Shown here: positions 54,379 through 63,835 of the stretch, piece after piece
Layout of the letters: each line of letters begins with the position of its first letter
Position numbering within the stretch: position 1 is the first letter of the stretch
DNA from: Alphaproteobacteria bacterium
Lineage (GTDB): Bacteria > Pseudomonadota > Alphaproteobacteria > UBA8366 > Aestuariispiraceae
Assembly (NCBI GenBank): GCA_024743195.1
Contig: JANSXE010000013.1
Location: 1-64,000, forward strand
Direction of reading: 5' to 3'
Length of the DNA stretch: 64,000 nucleotides
Made by a program: the position numbers and the translations under genes
Notes under the pieces: generated by a model
Told to the model about the DNA's origin: nothing
Seen by the model: only the letters and a program-made list of their open reading frames with translations
Database searches by the model: none

Positions 54379-55177
54379 CGTTCGCGGCGCGCGGCTGGAC
54401 GACCCCGAGACCGGTGTCGGCGCGCATGAAGGCGATCAGTTGGTCGACGGCGGGCGCGTCGGAGTGCTGCGCGGCCACCGCATCGATCCGCTCGCCCAGG
54501 AGGCGCGCGTCCGCGTCGCCGAAGAGGGCCTTGTAGGCGGCGCGCAGCGCACGGATCTCGTCCTTGTCGAAGCCGCGGCGCTTCATGCCCACGATGTTGA
54601 GGCCGCACAACGCCGCGCGCTCCCCCATGACGGTTCCGAACGGAATCACGTCCTGCTCAACCCCGGACATGCCTCCGATCATCGCATGCGGCCCGATGCG
54701 CACGAATTGGCGAACGGCGGACAGGCCGCCGATGATGGCGAAGTCGCCGACGATGACATGGCCGGCGATCGTGGCGTTATTGGCCATGACGACGCCGTTC
54801 CCGACGCGGCAGTCATGCGCGACGTGAGCGCCCACCATGAACAGACAGCCGTCGCCGATTTGGGTCAGCATCCCGCCGCCTTCGGTGCCCGGGTTCATGG
54901 TGACGTGCTCTCGAATCTTGTTGTTGCGGCCGATCACCAGGTCCGACGGCTCGCCCTTGTACTTCAGGTCCTGCGGCGGCAGACCGATCGAGGCGAACGG
55001 GAAGATCTCGGTGCCCGCCCCGACCCGCGTGCGCCCCTCGACCACCACATGGGCGCGCAGGCGAACCCCTTGCTCCAAGGTCACGTCCGGCCCGATCACG
55101 CAATAGGGTCCGATGGCGACGTCGTCGGCGACCTCCGCCCTGGGGTCGACGACTGCAGTCGGGTGGATTTCGGGCAT
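54368..55177 (-). CDS. lpxA: UDP-N-acetylglucosamine O-acyltransferase
   Basis: First lipid A enzyme, moving a 3-hydroxyacyl chain from ACP to UDP-GlcNAc. The 269-residue protein is a left-handed beta helix of hexapeptide repeats (IHPTAVVDPRAEVADDVAIG.. onward). The catalytic His region reads MVGAHVAHDCRVGNGVVMAN, and VKQF-type RQFVRIGPHAMIGGMSGV follows. The C-terminal helical domain is intact. The ATG overlaps the fabZ stop by one base (TGATG). Confidence 0.97.
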   Translation of the reverse strand: MPEIHPTAVVDPRAEVADDVAIGPYCVIGPDVTLEQGVRLRAHVVVEGRTRVGAGTEIFPFASIGLPPQDLKYKGEPSDLVIGRNNKIREHVTMNPGTEGGGMLTQIGDGCLFMVGAHVAHDCRVGNGVVMANNATIAGHVIVGDFAIIGGLSAVRQFVRIGPHAMIGGMSGVEQDVIPFGTVMGERAALCGLNIVGMKRRGFDKDEIRALRAAYKALFGDADARLLGERIDAVAAQHSDAPAVDQLIAFMRADTGLGVVQPRAANDGD

Positions 55178-55659
55178 CAGCTGTCTCGGATCATCGCGGA
55201 GAAGGTCGCCTCGGCGACGAGCGTCTCGTCGACATGGGCCTCTCCGCGGAACTTCCAGACCATGCCGCGGTGATGGCGCCGCTCGACGCGAATGGTCATA
55301 AGATCGCCCGGCGTAACCGGGCGGCGGAACTTGGCTTCTTCGACGGACATGAAGTAGACGAGCTTGCCTTCGCCTTCCGGGCCCAGGCTCGTCACAACCA
55401 TGACGCCCGCCGTCTGGGCCATGGACTCGATGATCAGAACGCCCGGCATGATCGGTTTGCGCGGGAAATGCCCCTGGAAGAACGGCTCGTTGATCGATAC
55501 GCACTTCAGGCCGATCGCATGTTCGTAGGGCGCGACCTCCTGAATGCGATCCACCATGAGAAACGGAAACCGATGCGGAATCCGCTCCATGATCTTGAGC
55601 ACGTCGATGTCTTCGACGAGGGCTTGGGGCTTCTGATCTTCCGGCATGTCTTCGATCAA
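55177..55659 (-). CDS. fabZ: 3-hydroxyacyl-ACP dehydratase FabZ
   Basis: Dehydrates 3-hydroxyacyl-ACP in fatty acid elongation and competes with LpxA for the same substrate. The 160-residue hot-dog protein has RIPHRFPFLMVDRI, the catalytic His in GHFPRKPIMPGVLIIESMAQ with its Glu, and KFRRPVTPGDLM. A second start at 55647 is possible. It overlaps lpxD by four bases and lpxA by one. Confidence 0.97.
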   Translation of the reverse strand: MIEDMPEDQKPQALVEDIDVLKIMERIPHRFPFLMVDRIQEVAPYEHAIGLKCVSINEPFFQGHFPRKPIMPGVLIIESMAQTAGVMVVTSLGPEGEGKLVYFMSVEEAKFRRPVTPGDLMTIRVERRHHRGMVWKFRGEAHVDETLVAEATFSAMIRDS

Positions 55660-56732
55660 TCGTCCGTCTTGTCGTCGGGCTCGTGGTCGTCGTCTTCCGC
55701 TCGGCCTGTCGGTCCGGCGGGGCGTCGGGCAAGCCGGGCGAGCGCGGTGTTCTGTCGATGGAACTCGCGTAACGGAATCGCCGGAACGCCGCCGACCTTC
55801 GCTCCCGCAGGGATGTCACGGATTACGCCGCTGCGCGCGGCGAGTTGCGCGCCGCGCCCGATGCGAGTATGCGGGCCGATCCCGACCTGACCGGCGGCCA
55901 CCACGAAATCCTCAAGAACGGCGCTGCCTGCGATCCCGGTCTGCGCGCACAGCACGCTCCCCCGACCGACGGTGACGTTGTGCCCGATCTGGACCAGATT
56001 ATCAATCTTGGCGCCGTCGCCGACCACGGTGTCGCCGCCCATGCCCCGGTCGATCGTCGTGTTGGCGCCGATTTCGACGCCGTCACCGACCACCACGCGA
56101 CCCAGCTGCGGGAGATCGATATGACCGCGCTGATCCATCGCGAATCCGAAACCGCGCGTGCCGATGCGCACGCCGGCCAAGATACGGCAGTCCGCGCCGA
56201 TCAGACAGAAGGACAGCGTCACGTTCGGTCCGACGCGCGTACGCGGACCGACGCGCACGGCCCGGTCGACGACCGTATTGGCGCCGATCCAGCACCCCTC
56301 GCCGATTTCGGCGTCGGGTCCGATGACAACCCCGGCGTCAAGTCGCGCTCCATCCCCGATCCGGGCGCTCGGATCGATGGACGCCGCCGGGTGAACGCCC
56401 GGCTCGACCGCGGGCTCCGGGTAGAAGGCCTGCACGATAAGGGCGAAGCTTCGATAGGGCAGATCGCTCAGAAAGCGGACGGCCCCGTTCGGGGCGCGAT
56501 GCGCGTGCTCGGGACGGAGCACGACGCCGCCGGCGGCGCTCTCCGTCAGCGCAGTCACGTACTTGGGATTGTCGAGGAAACTCACTGTGTCCGCGTCGGC
56601 TGAGGAGAGCGGACCGGTTTCCTTGAACACCCGGTCGCGCGCCTCCGGGGGATCGAGAACCGCCCCCACTGCATCGGCCAGCGCGCCGGCGGCGAACGGC
56701 CCGACGTTCCGGAAAAACCGCGGATCCGCCAC
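55656..56732 (-). CDS. lpxD: UDP-3-O-acylglucosamine N-acyltransferase
   Basis: Third acylation step of lipid A synthesis. The 358-residue protein has an N-terminal uridine-binding domain (~1-105, ending in the FYPEP region), a hexapeptide left-handed helix (HPAASIDPSARIGDGARL.., NTTIDRGMGGDTVVGDGAKIDNLVQIGHNV with the catalytic His) and a C-terminal helix. The final ~20 residues are charged and less typical. It is 13 bases after the ompH gene. Confidence 0.96.
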   Translation of the reverse strand: MADPRFFRNVGPFAAGALADAVGAVLDPPEARDRVFKETGPLSSADADTVSFLDNPKYVTALTESAAGGVVLRPEHAHRAPNGAVRFLSDLPYRSFALIVQAFYPEPAVEPGVHPAASIDPSARIGDGARLDAGVVIGPDAEIGEGCWIGANTVVDRAVRVGPRTRVGPNVTLSFCLIGADCRILAGVRIGTRGFGFAMDQRGHIDLPQLGRVVVGDGVEIGANTTIDRGMGGDTVVGDGAKIDNLVQIGHNVTVGRGSVLCAQTGIAGSAVLEDFVVAAGQVGIGPHTRIGRGAQLAARSGVIRDIPAGAKVGGVPAIPLREFHRQNTALARLARRPAGPTGRAEDDDHEPDDKTDD

Positions 56733-56745
56733 CTGCGCCCCCTCG

Positions 56746-57327
56746 TCAGTTCCCTGCAGCGATGTCCGGCAAGGCGACGCTGTCGATCTTCTGATTCAGG
56801 CGGTCAAGCGCCTCGTCGCTGATCGATAAGTCGTCGTGCGCCATCACGACGGTGCGTTCCTGCGGCGAGTTGCTCAGAATCAGGTTCAACTCCCGCTCCC
56901 GCGCGATCTCCAGAACGACGTCCCGCAGCGCCTCGCGAATCTGCCCGCGCGCGGACGCATAGGCCCGGTCCATGGCCTGCTTGCGCTCCTGCGCCGTGCG
57001 CTGGAGTTCCGCGACCTTTTGGTCAAAGGCCCGCTTTTTCTCCTGGAAGGCTTCCGTCGACAGGATCGAGCGTTGTTGTTCCAGATCCCGGCCCTCGGTC
57101 TCCAGCGCGCCCTGCCGGTCGCGGAGCTCCTGCTGATAACCGGCCAGTAGGTCCTCGAACTGCTTCCGCAGGCTTTGCCAGGCGACCGATTCCCGTTCGA
57201 CGCGGGACACGTCAATCACGGCGATCTTGGCCGCGGGCAGCTCCTGCGCGACAGCCGGAAGCGCGACCGGCGCGATTGCAAGCCCCAGAGTGAGCGCCGC
57301 CAGAAGGCGCTTCGTCAGCAGCTGCAT
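56746..57327 (-). CDS. OmpH/Skp family periplasmic chaperone
   Basis: A 193-residue periplasmic chaperone that holds unfolded outer-membrane proteins before BamA inserts them. A signal peptide spans residues ~1-27 (ending AVAQ). The mature part starts with AKIAVIDVSRV, then a long coiled coil (about 50-140) rich in Glu, Gln and Arg, then a strand-helix closing with NLILSNSPQERTVVM. It starts one base after the bamA stop region and is the standard neighbour between bamA and lpxD. Confidence 0.94.
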   Translation of the reverse strand: MQLLTKRLLAALTLGLAIAPVALPAVAQELPAAKIAVIDVSRVERESVAWQSLRKQFEDLLAGYQQELRDRQGALETEGRDLEQQRSILSTEAFQEKKRAFDQKVAELQRTAQERKQAMDRAYASARGQIREALRDVVLEIARERELNLILSNSPQERTVVMAHDDLSISDEALDRLNQKIDSVALPDIAAGN

Positions 57328-59744
57328 CAGAACCTCGTTCCGAAGCTGAAGCGGAAGACTTCCGTCTTGTCAAAGTCCTCCTCCAACACGGCTTGGGCGA
57401 AGTCGGCCCGGACCGGGCCGAAGGGGCTGAGCCAATTGACGCCCGTGCCGACGGAGGCGCGCAATCCGCCGGTGTCTGCAACGTCAACGCCGGATTCGTC
57501 GACATCGGTCAGCGTTCCCACATCGCTGAACACCGCGCCGCTCAATCCGAACTCGTCAGGCAGGCCAAGCGGGAAGGTGAACTCCACCGTGCCGGCGGCG
57601 AACTGTTTGCCGCCGAGCGCATCGTCCGTTGCCGTATCGCGCGGGCCGGCTCCGGAGTCCTCGAAGCCGCGCAGGTTGTCGCCGCCCAAGAAGAAGCGGT
57701 CCTTGATCCGCGTGTCATCCTCGCCCCACCCCACCATGTGGCCGAGTTCGCCGCCGACCTGGAGGCGATACTCGTTGGTGATCGGGAAATAGTAGGCGCC
57801 GCGCAAGGTGGAGCGGAAATAGTTCACGGTTCCGCCGACGCCGGCCAAATCGTTCGAGAGGGCGACGAAGTAACCGTCCGTCGGATCGATTCGCGAGTTG
57901 CGCCGGTCGAAAGTCAGCGTCTGGCCAATAGACGAGACGTACTCGGTCCCCTCCTGCTGCCTTACGAAGAGGGACGCACTGTCGTCCACATTCTCAACCG
58001 ACTCGCGGGCGAACCGATAGCGGAGCGACTGGCCCCAATCCTCATTGATCTCGTACCCGGTGCGCAGACCGAATCCGGTCTCCTTGCTGTCGAAGGAGGA
58101 TTCGTCCTGGTTGTCGCGCAGCGTATGGAACAGATCGAAACCGCCGGAGAGCGGCTTGTCGAGAAAGTAGGGTTCGGTAAAGCTCAAATCGACGCTTTGG
58201 CGGGATTGGGCCAATGTCGTCGCGAGCCGCAAATCCTGCCCTTTCCCGAGCAGATTGCGTTCCCGCACGCTGAATTCCGCAAGCGCGCCGATCGACGTCG
58301 AGTAGCCCGCGCCGATGCTCAATTCGCCGGTGGACTGCTCCTCGACATCGACCTGAACCACGGTGCGGTCCTGTTCGGAGCCCGGCACGTTGTTGACCTC
58401 GACTTGACCGAAGAAGCCAAGATTGGAGATTCGCTGGCGCGACCGGCGAAGTTTGGACGCGTTGAAAGCGTCGCCTTCGACCAGCAGGAACTCACGCCGG
58501 ATCACCTCGTCCTCGGTGCGGGTGTTGCCGCGGATCTCGATACGCTCGACGAAGGTGCGCGGGCCTTCCATCACTTCGAAACTGATGTTGATCTTCCGCC
58601 CGTCGCGGTCGCGGTCGACATTGGGGCGCACGTCGATGAAGGCGTAGCCCTGGTCGCCGACCAACTCCGTCAGGGCCAAGACCGTGTCGTCGACGGCGTT
58701 GGCGTCGTACCAGTCGCCGCTCTCAAGCTCGATCGACTCCTTCAAAGGCTCGGGATCGACGTCCGGGATGCGCGAGACGACGTCGAATGACCCGAACTCG
58801 TACCGCTCCCCCTCTTCGATCGTGAAGGTGATGAAGAAGTTCTCGCGATCCTCGCTCAACTCGGCCACCGCCGACACGACCCGGAAATCCGCGAACCCTT
58901 CGGCCAGATAGAAACGCCGCAGCAATTCGCGGTCGAACGTCAGACGGTCCGGATCGTAGACGTCGCTGCTGGAAAGAAAGCGATACCAGCGCGTTTCCCG
59001 CGTCTGAATCTCTTCCTTGAGCGCCGAATCGGAGAAATAGCGGTTGCCGATGAAACTGATCTTCTCGATGCCCGTCACCGGGCCTTCGTCGATTTCGAAC
59101 ACGAGGTCGACGCGGTTGTCGCGCTGCTGGATCACCTTCGGATCGACCGTCGCGGCGAACCGGCCGCTGCGCCGGTAGAGCTCCAGAACGCGCCGGACGT
59201 CGTTCTGAACCGCGGTGCGGGTGTAGACGAGCCGCGGCCGCAGCCGAACTTCGGACTGCAGCGTCTCGTCGTCGAGGCGCTGATTGCCCTCGAAGGCGAT
59301 GCGGTTGATGATCGGGTTCTCGACCACGGTCACGACCAAGGTCCGCCCCTCGAGCGCCATGCTGACGTCGGCGAAATACTCGGTTGCGAACAACGCCTTG
59401 AGCGCCTCGTTGATCCGTGTGGGATCGATCGCGTCGCCCGGCTGAAGGCCGACGTAGCTGCGCACCGTGTCGGGTTCGATCCGTTGCGCGCCTTCGACGC
59501 GAACCGCGTCCAACGTGGGCTGGCCGGGGCGGGCGGTGGGCGCAGCGGTGGGGGCGCCAGGCGCTGCGCCTTCGGCGGGCGCCGGCTCTATGATGGTCGG
59601 CCCCGAAGACTGCGCAGCCCCCTCGCCCGAGCCAACGGCCAGCGCAATAGCGACGAGTCCGAACGCAAGCGCCCTGCGCGCCGCCGCAAACAGTTTATGC
59701 GGCGCACGGTGCGCCGCCGCCAGGAGACCCGTTCCCGCCGTCAC
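57327..59744 (-). CDS. bamA: Outer membrane protein assembly factor BamA
   Basis: The central Omp85 pore that inserts beta-barrel proteins. The GTG at 59744 is chosen because GGAG lies about ten bases upstream and it directly precedes a signal peptide (hydrophobic ALAFGLVAIALAVG, cleavage near GAAQ). A TTG at 59852 would add 36 residues without a ribosome site. The mature protein has five POTRA domains (roughly residues 80-430), then the barrel with FFLGGDNLRGFEDSGAGPRD carrying the conserved RGF motif, and ends FSFGTRF with the outer-membrane terminal Phe. About 805 residues, normal for the family. It lies 123 bases after rseP. Confidence 0.96.
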   Translation of the reverse strand: MTAGTGLLAAAHRAPHKLFAAARRALAFGLVAIALAVGSGEGAAQSSGPTIIEPAPAEGAAPGAPTAAPTARPGQPTLDAVRVEGAQRIEPDTVRSYVGLQPGDAIDPTRINEALKALFATEYFADVSMALEGRTLVVTVVENPIINRIAFEGNQRLDDETLQSEVRLRPRLVYTRTAVQNDVRRVLELYRRSGRFAATVDPKVIQQRDNRVDLVFEIDEGPVTGIEKISFIGNRYFSDSALKEEIQTRETRWYRFLSSSDVYDPDRLTFDRELLRRFYLAEGFADFRVVSAVAELSEDRENFFITFTIEEGERYEFGSFDVVSRIPDVDPEPLKESIELESGDWYDANAVDDTVLALTELVGDQGYAFIDVRPNVDRDRDGRKINISFEVMEGPRTFVERIEIRGNTRTEDEVIRREFLLVEGDAFNASKLRRSRQRISNLGFFGQVEVNNVPGSEQDRTVVQVDVEEQSTGELSIGAGYSTSIGALAEFSVRERNLLGKGQDLRLATTLAQSRQSVDLSFTEPYFLDKPLSGGFDLFHTLRDNQDESSFDSKETGFGLRTGYEINEDWGQSLRYRFARESVENVDDSASLFVRQQEGTEYVSSIGQTLTFDRRNSRIDPTDGYFVALSNDLAGVGGTVNYFRSTLRGAYYFPITNEYRLQVGGELGHMVGWGEDDTRIKDRFFLGGDNLRGFEDSGAGPRDTATDDALGGKQFAAGTVEFTFPLGLPDEFGLSGAVFSDVGTLTDVDESGVDVADTGGLRASVGTGVNWLSPFGPVRADFAQAVLEEDFDKTEVFRFSFGTRF

Positions 59745-59867
59745 CCCAAAACTCCACTCCGGTCGCGCGCGCCGTCCCACCGCCCCCTGCGCGCTCTTTC
59801 GAGCGACGTCGAGACCGTTCGACGGAGCGCGCAAGAAATGACGAGACTCCAAACGCTTACGACGACC

Positions 59868-60971
59868 CTAGATCGCCAGCCCCATCACATCGTTGATGGT
59901 GATAAGTATCATGAGCCCCAAGAGCAAGGCCAGCCCAATTCTAAAGGCGTATTCCTGGGTTCTCTCCCCCACGGGTTTCCCGCGCACGGCCTCGACGGCG
60001 TAAAAGGCCAGATGTCCGCCGTCCAGCATCGGAATCGGAAAGAGGTTCAGGAGGCCGAGATTGATCGACAGCACCGCCATGAAGCTGATCAGCGACACGA
60101 CGCCGATCTGGGCCACGTCGTTGGACAATTGCACGATCTTCACCGGTCCGCCCATGTCGTCGATCGATCGTTGACCGAAGATGATCTCGCCCACGGCGGA
60201 CAGGGTCAGGACGGTCAGACGCCCGGTCTCTTCCACGCCGCCCCAGGCGGCGGCTAGGGGGCCTTGCTTCTCAAACCGCGTCATCGGCGCGGTGACCCCC
60301 AGGATGTAGCGGGCCGCCTCGCCCGTCACCCCCTCTTGCGCCTGCGGGGCCGCGTTCAGGGTCAGGCGCTCGCCCGCCCGGTCGACGGTGAAGGTCAGGC
60401 GCTCGCCGCCGCTTCCGGCCACCGCCGCGCGCAGATCGTCAAAGCTGCCGATCGGCTGACCGTCGACCGCCAGGATTCTATCGCCAGGCTCGAACCCGGC
60501 GGCTTCCGCGGCCGAGCCTTCACGCACGGCGCCGACGCCCTGCGCCTCGAAATCTCCCGGGATCGGCTTGCCGTGGACCATGTAGAGCCCGGCGAGCACG
60601 ACGATGGCGAACAGGAAATTCGCGGCCGGCCCCGCCGCGACGACGGCCGTGCGCTTGCCCAGCGGCTTGTGCGCGAAGGACACCGACCGTTCATCCGGCG
60701 TGAGCGGCCGCTCGCTCTCGCCCTCCAGGATCGTATCGCCTTCGCCGAACATCTTCACATAGCCGCCAAGCGGCACGAGGCTCAGCTTCCAGCGCGTTCC
60801 GGCCTTGTCCGTGAAGCCCCAGATCTCGCGCCCGAACCCGATAGAGAAGACGTCGACCCGGACGCCGGCCCAGCGCGCGACCAGATAATGCCCAAGCTCG
60901 TGAACGAAAACGAGCAGGCAGAAGACGATAATGGCGTTGAAATAGCCGATCGATCCGAAAAACGCGTCCAT
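59868..60971 (-). CDS. rseP: Site-2 zinc metalloprotease RseP
   Basis: An intramembrane protease of 367 residues that cleaves anti-sigma factors and spent signal peptides. The zinc site HELGH is at 24-28 in the first membrane helix. A periplasmic PDZ domain (about 120-210) contains AAGFEPGDRILAVDGQPI. The second metal motif NLFPIPMLDGGHL lies in a later helix, and a final helix ends the protein. The ATG at 60971 is used (a GTG codon immediately precedes it). dxr is upstream by 118 bases and bamA downstream. Confidence 0.96.
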   Translation of the reverse strand: MDAFFGSIGYFNAIIVFCLLVFVHELGHYLVARWAGVRVDVFSIGFGREIWGFTDKAGTRWKLSLVPLGGYVKMFGEGDTILEGESERPLTPDERSVSFAHKPLGKRTAVVAAGPAANFLFAIVVLAGLYMVHGKPIPGDFEAQGVGAVREGSAAEAAGFEPGDRILAVDGQPIGSFDDLRAAVAGSGGERLTFTVDRAGERLTLNAAPQAQEGVTGEAARYILGVTAPMTRFEKQGPLAAAWGGVEETGRLTVLTLSAVGEIIFGQRSIDDMGGPVKIVQLSNDVAQIGVVSLISFMAVLSINLGLLNLFPIPMLDGGHLAFYAVEAVRGKPVGERTQEYAFRIGLALLLGLMILITINDVMGLAI

Positions 60972-61089
60972 CACCCAATCCCAACCCTGTGATCCTAGGC
61001 CCCCTGGCGGAAGCCCGGCGGGGCGCCCCGCTTCCATATAGGGCCGGCCGCCGTGCGGTGCGAGAGCGATCCGAAGAAATGGGCGCGCG

Positions 61090-62310
61090 TCATCCCGTCG
61101 CCTCGATGCGGCGGATCGCCTGTTCGGCCTGCGCACGGGCCGCACGGTCGAGCGCCAGCACAGCCTCGATGCTGTCCGGCGTTGCCGGCTCGGTCGCGTC
61201 AAGCACGCGCTCGACGACGTCGGTGATCGCAAGGAAACCGATACGCTCCTCCAGGAACGCAGCCACGGCCGCCTCGTTGGCCGCGTTCAACACCGGCGGA
61301 GCCCAGGCCCCGGCGGCCAACGCTTCACGCGCCAAGCGGAGCGCCGGGAAGCGCGTCTCGTCCGGCGGCTCGAAATCCAACCGCGCCACTTCGACGAGAT
61401 CCAACACCGGGCTCGCGGTCGCGATGCGCGCCGGCCAGGCGAGGGTGTGGGCGATCGGTATGCGCATATCCGGCGCGCCCAGTTGCGCCAGGAAAGAACC
61501 GTCGCGATAGGCCACCATGGAATGGATCACGGATTGCGGATGCACCAGCACCACGATCCGCTCCGCCGGCATGGCGAACAGGTAGTGGGCCTCGATCACC
61601 TCGAGCCCCTTGTTCATCATGGTCGCCGAATCGACCGAGATCTTGGCGCCCATGTCCCAGTTCGGGTGCGCGACCGCCTGCGCCGGCGTGACGGCGGCGA
61701 GGCTCGCCCGATCCGCGGTGCGAAACGGCCCGCCCGAGGCGGTCAGGATCAAGCGGTCGACGGCGGCGCGGTTATGCTCCTCGAAGACCTGGAAGATCGC
61801 GTTATGCTCCGAATCGACCGGCAGCAGGATCGCCTTCGACGCCGCGACTTCGTCCATCATCAGGCGCCCGGCGCTGACCAGGCATTCCTTATTCGCGAAG
61901 GCGACCATCGCGCCGCGTCGGACGGCGGCGAGCGTCGCGGGCAGCCCCGCGGCCCCCACGATGCCGGCCATCACCCAATCCGCCTCGCGCCGGGCCGCCT
62001 CGACGAGAGCCTCCGGCCCCGCGGCCGCCTCGCAGCCGCTTCCCGACAAAGCCTCCTTCAGCGCGTCGTAGCAGGACGGATCGGCCACCGCCGCAAAGCG
62101 CGCCTCGAAGCGCCGCGCAAGAGCCGCCAGCGCGGCAACGTTTCGATGCGCGGTCAGGGCCTCGATCCGAAACCTCTCGGGGGCCGCGGCGACGAGATCC
62201 ATCGTGCTCCGGCCGACCGACCCGGTCGCGCCGAGCACGGTGATGCGCCGCGGGGCGTCGCCGGCGCCCGTGCGGGGCGCATGCCGTTCACTGTCCTGTC
62301 GGGCCGTCAT
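61090..62310 (-). CDS. dxr: 1-deoxy-D-xylulose-5-phosphate reductoisomerase
   Basis: Second enzyme of the non-mevalonate isoprenoid pathway, converting DXP to MEP with NADPH. The 406-residue protein begins at the ATG at 62310, preceded by GGGAAGAGG; an ATG at 62334 is possible. It shows the NADPH loop VLGATGSVGRSTMDLV, FANKECLVSAG, metal site LLPVDSEHNAIFQ, TASGGPFR, NWDMGAKISVDSATMMNKGLEVIEAHYLF and VHPQSVIHSMV. Confidence 0.97.
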   Translation of the reverse strand: MTARQDSERHAPRTGAGDAPRRITVLGATGSVGRSTMDLVAAAPERFRIEALTAHRNVAALAALARRFEARFAAVADPSCYDALKEALSGSGCEAAAGPEALVEAARREADWVMAGIVGAAGLPATLAAVRRGAMVAFANKECLVSAGRLMMDEVAASKAILLPVDSEHNAIFQVFEEHNRAAVDRLILTASGGPFRTADRASLAAVTPAQAVAHPNWDMGAKISVDSATMMNKGLEVIEAHYLFAMPAERIVVLVHPQSVIHSMVAYRDGSFLAQLGAPDMRIPIAHTLAWPARIATASPVLDLVEVARLDFEPPDETRFPALRLAREALAAGAWAPPVLNAANEAAVAAFLEERIGFLAITDVVERVLDATEPATPDSIEAVLALDRAARAQAEQAIRRIEATG

Positions 62311-62345
62311 GCGCGCAGCCTCTTCCCTTTCCATCCCATCTCGCC

Positions 62346-63026
62346 TCAGAACGGCGCCGCCGGCATGTTCCAGCCCAACGCCGGTCCGCCCGCCTGATGG
62401 TAAAGCCAAAGCGCCGGCGCCGCCGCAAGATACCCGTCCAGCCGATCGAGGACCCCGCCGTGACCGGGAATGAGCCGGCCGGAATCCTTCACCTCAGCCC
62501 GCCGCTTTGACCAGGATTCGGCCAGGTCCCCGATCTGCGAGACCACCCCGAGACAGGCCGCGGAGGCCGCCGGGATCAGCAGCGACCCCGCGCCCGCCGC
62601 CATTCCCGCGAAAGCGGTCGCCGCCGCCGCAGACCCCGCGCCGCCCAGCAGCCCGGCCCAGGTCTTGTTGGGGCTGATGCGGGGGGCGAGCTTCGGACCG
62701 CCGATGCCGCGGCCGAAAGCATAGGCCCCCACATCCGTCGCCGTCACGATCAGCGCCAGCCAAACCAGCCGCTCCAGCCCGGACGGGTCCGCGCGCATCG
62801 ACTGGGCCGCCGCACCGGCGGCGAGGATCACGGCCGAGCCGATCAAACCCGCGGCGAGCCGCCCCGCGGCCGGAAAGCGCCGGACGATGCGCCGCCACTC
62901 CCACAGCATGGCGAGAACGGCGGCCAGGATCAGAAGGTCGAACGCCCAACCGCCCCGCCAAATCGCAGCCGCCGCAATCGGCAGGATGACCGCGGCCGAG
63001 ACGGTGCGGAGCCCCAGTTCCCCCAC
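62346..63026 (-). CDS. cdsA: Phosphatidate cytidylyltransferase
   Basis: Makes CDP-diacylglycerol for all phospholipids at the inner membrane. The 226-residue protein has six to seven membrane helices. The family signature appears as ISPNKTWAGLLGG and SQIGDLAESWSKRRAEVKDSG, followed by LIPGHGGVLDRLDGYLAA with the conserved metal-binding aspartates. It is somewhat shorter than the E. coli protein, as is common in this class. It follows uppS with a 4-base gap. Confidence 0.95.
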   Translation of the reverse strand: MGELGLRTVSAAVILPIAAAAIWRGGWAFDLLILAAVLAMLWEWRRIVRRFPAAGRLAAGLIGSAVILAAGAAAQSMRADPSGLERLVWLALIVTATDVGAYAFGRGIGGPKLAPRISPNKTWAGLLGGAGSAAAATAFAGMAAGAGSLLIPAASAACLGVVSQIGDLAESWSKRRAEVKDSGRLIPGHGGVLDRLDGYLAAAPALWLYHQAGGPALGWNMPAAPF

Positions 63027-63030
63027 GCCG

Positions 63031-63777
63031 TCAGCGGCCGCCCGCGACCGACCCGAAGCGCCGGTCGCGCTGCGCGTACTCCGCCAGCGCGCCGCCGAGA
63101 TCGTCGGCGTCGAAGTCCGGCCAATACTTGTCGGTGAAGACCATCTCGCTGTAGGCGCATTGCCACAGGAGAAAGTTCGAGATCCGCTGTTCGCCGCTGG
63201 TGCGGATCAGCAGGTCCGGATCGGGCAGCCCCGCCGTCCAGAGGTAGTTCTCAAACAGGTTCGCATCGACCGCCTCGGGTCGGATCAGCCCGCGCCGAAC
63301 GCTCTCCGCGATGTTCCGGGCGGCGCGCGCAATGTCCTGACGCCCGCCGTAATTCAGCGCCAGCACCAGCGTGGTGCCGTCGTTCCCTTCCGTCATGCGC
63401 TCGGAATCGTCGAGCAGCGCGACGATGTCCGGCGCGAGCCCCTCGCGATCGCCGATCATTCGGAAGCGGACGTTTCGGCCGTGCAGATCGGCGATCTCCG
63501 AACGCAGATAGCGCCGCAGCAGACGCATCAGCTCCTCGACCTCGGCGGCCGGACGGCGCCAGTTCTCGCTGGAGAAGCTGAACAGCGTCAGGATCTCAAC
63601 GCCGAAGTCGCCGGCCGCACGGACGGTGCGCCGCACCGCCTCGACGCCTTGCCGGTGCCCCGCGACGCGCGGCAAGCCGCGCTCGCGCGCCCACCGACCG
63701 TTGCCGTCCATGATGATCGCGACGTGTCGGGGAGCGGCGCGCTGCGCGCCGTCGTGCAACATCTGTTTGTCGGACAT
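63031..63777 (-). CDS. uppS: Isoprenyl transferase (undecaprenyl diphosphate synthase)
   Basis: Builds the C55 lipid carrier for wall and LPS synthesis by cis-condensation of isopentenyl units. The 248-residue protein starts at the ATG at 63777 (GGGGGAC upstream). The catalytic Asp24 is in IIMDGNGRWARERG; other landmarks are FSSENWRRPAAEV, LNYGGRQDI, LPDPDLLIRTSGEQRISNFLLW and the closing SEMVFTDKYWPDF. It lies between frr and cdsA as in most proteobacteria. Confidence 0.97.
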   Translation of the reverse strand: MSDKQMLHDGAQRAAPRHVAIIMDGNGRWARERGLPRVAGHRQGVEAVRRTVRAAGDFGVEILTLFSFSSENWRRPAAEVEELMRLLRRYLRSEIADLHGRNVRFRMIGDREGLAPDIVALLDDSERMTEGNDGTTLVLALNYGGRQDIARAARNIAESVRRGLIRPEAVDANLFENYLWTAGLPDPDLLIRTSGEQRISNFLLWQCAYSEMVFTDKYWPDFDADDLGGALAEYAQRDRRFGSVAGGR

Positions 63778-63835
63778 CTGTCCCCCGAACCTGCGCTCGT
63801 GCGTCAATCGACCGCCGCTGGGCGTCCTGCAGCCG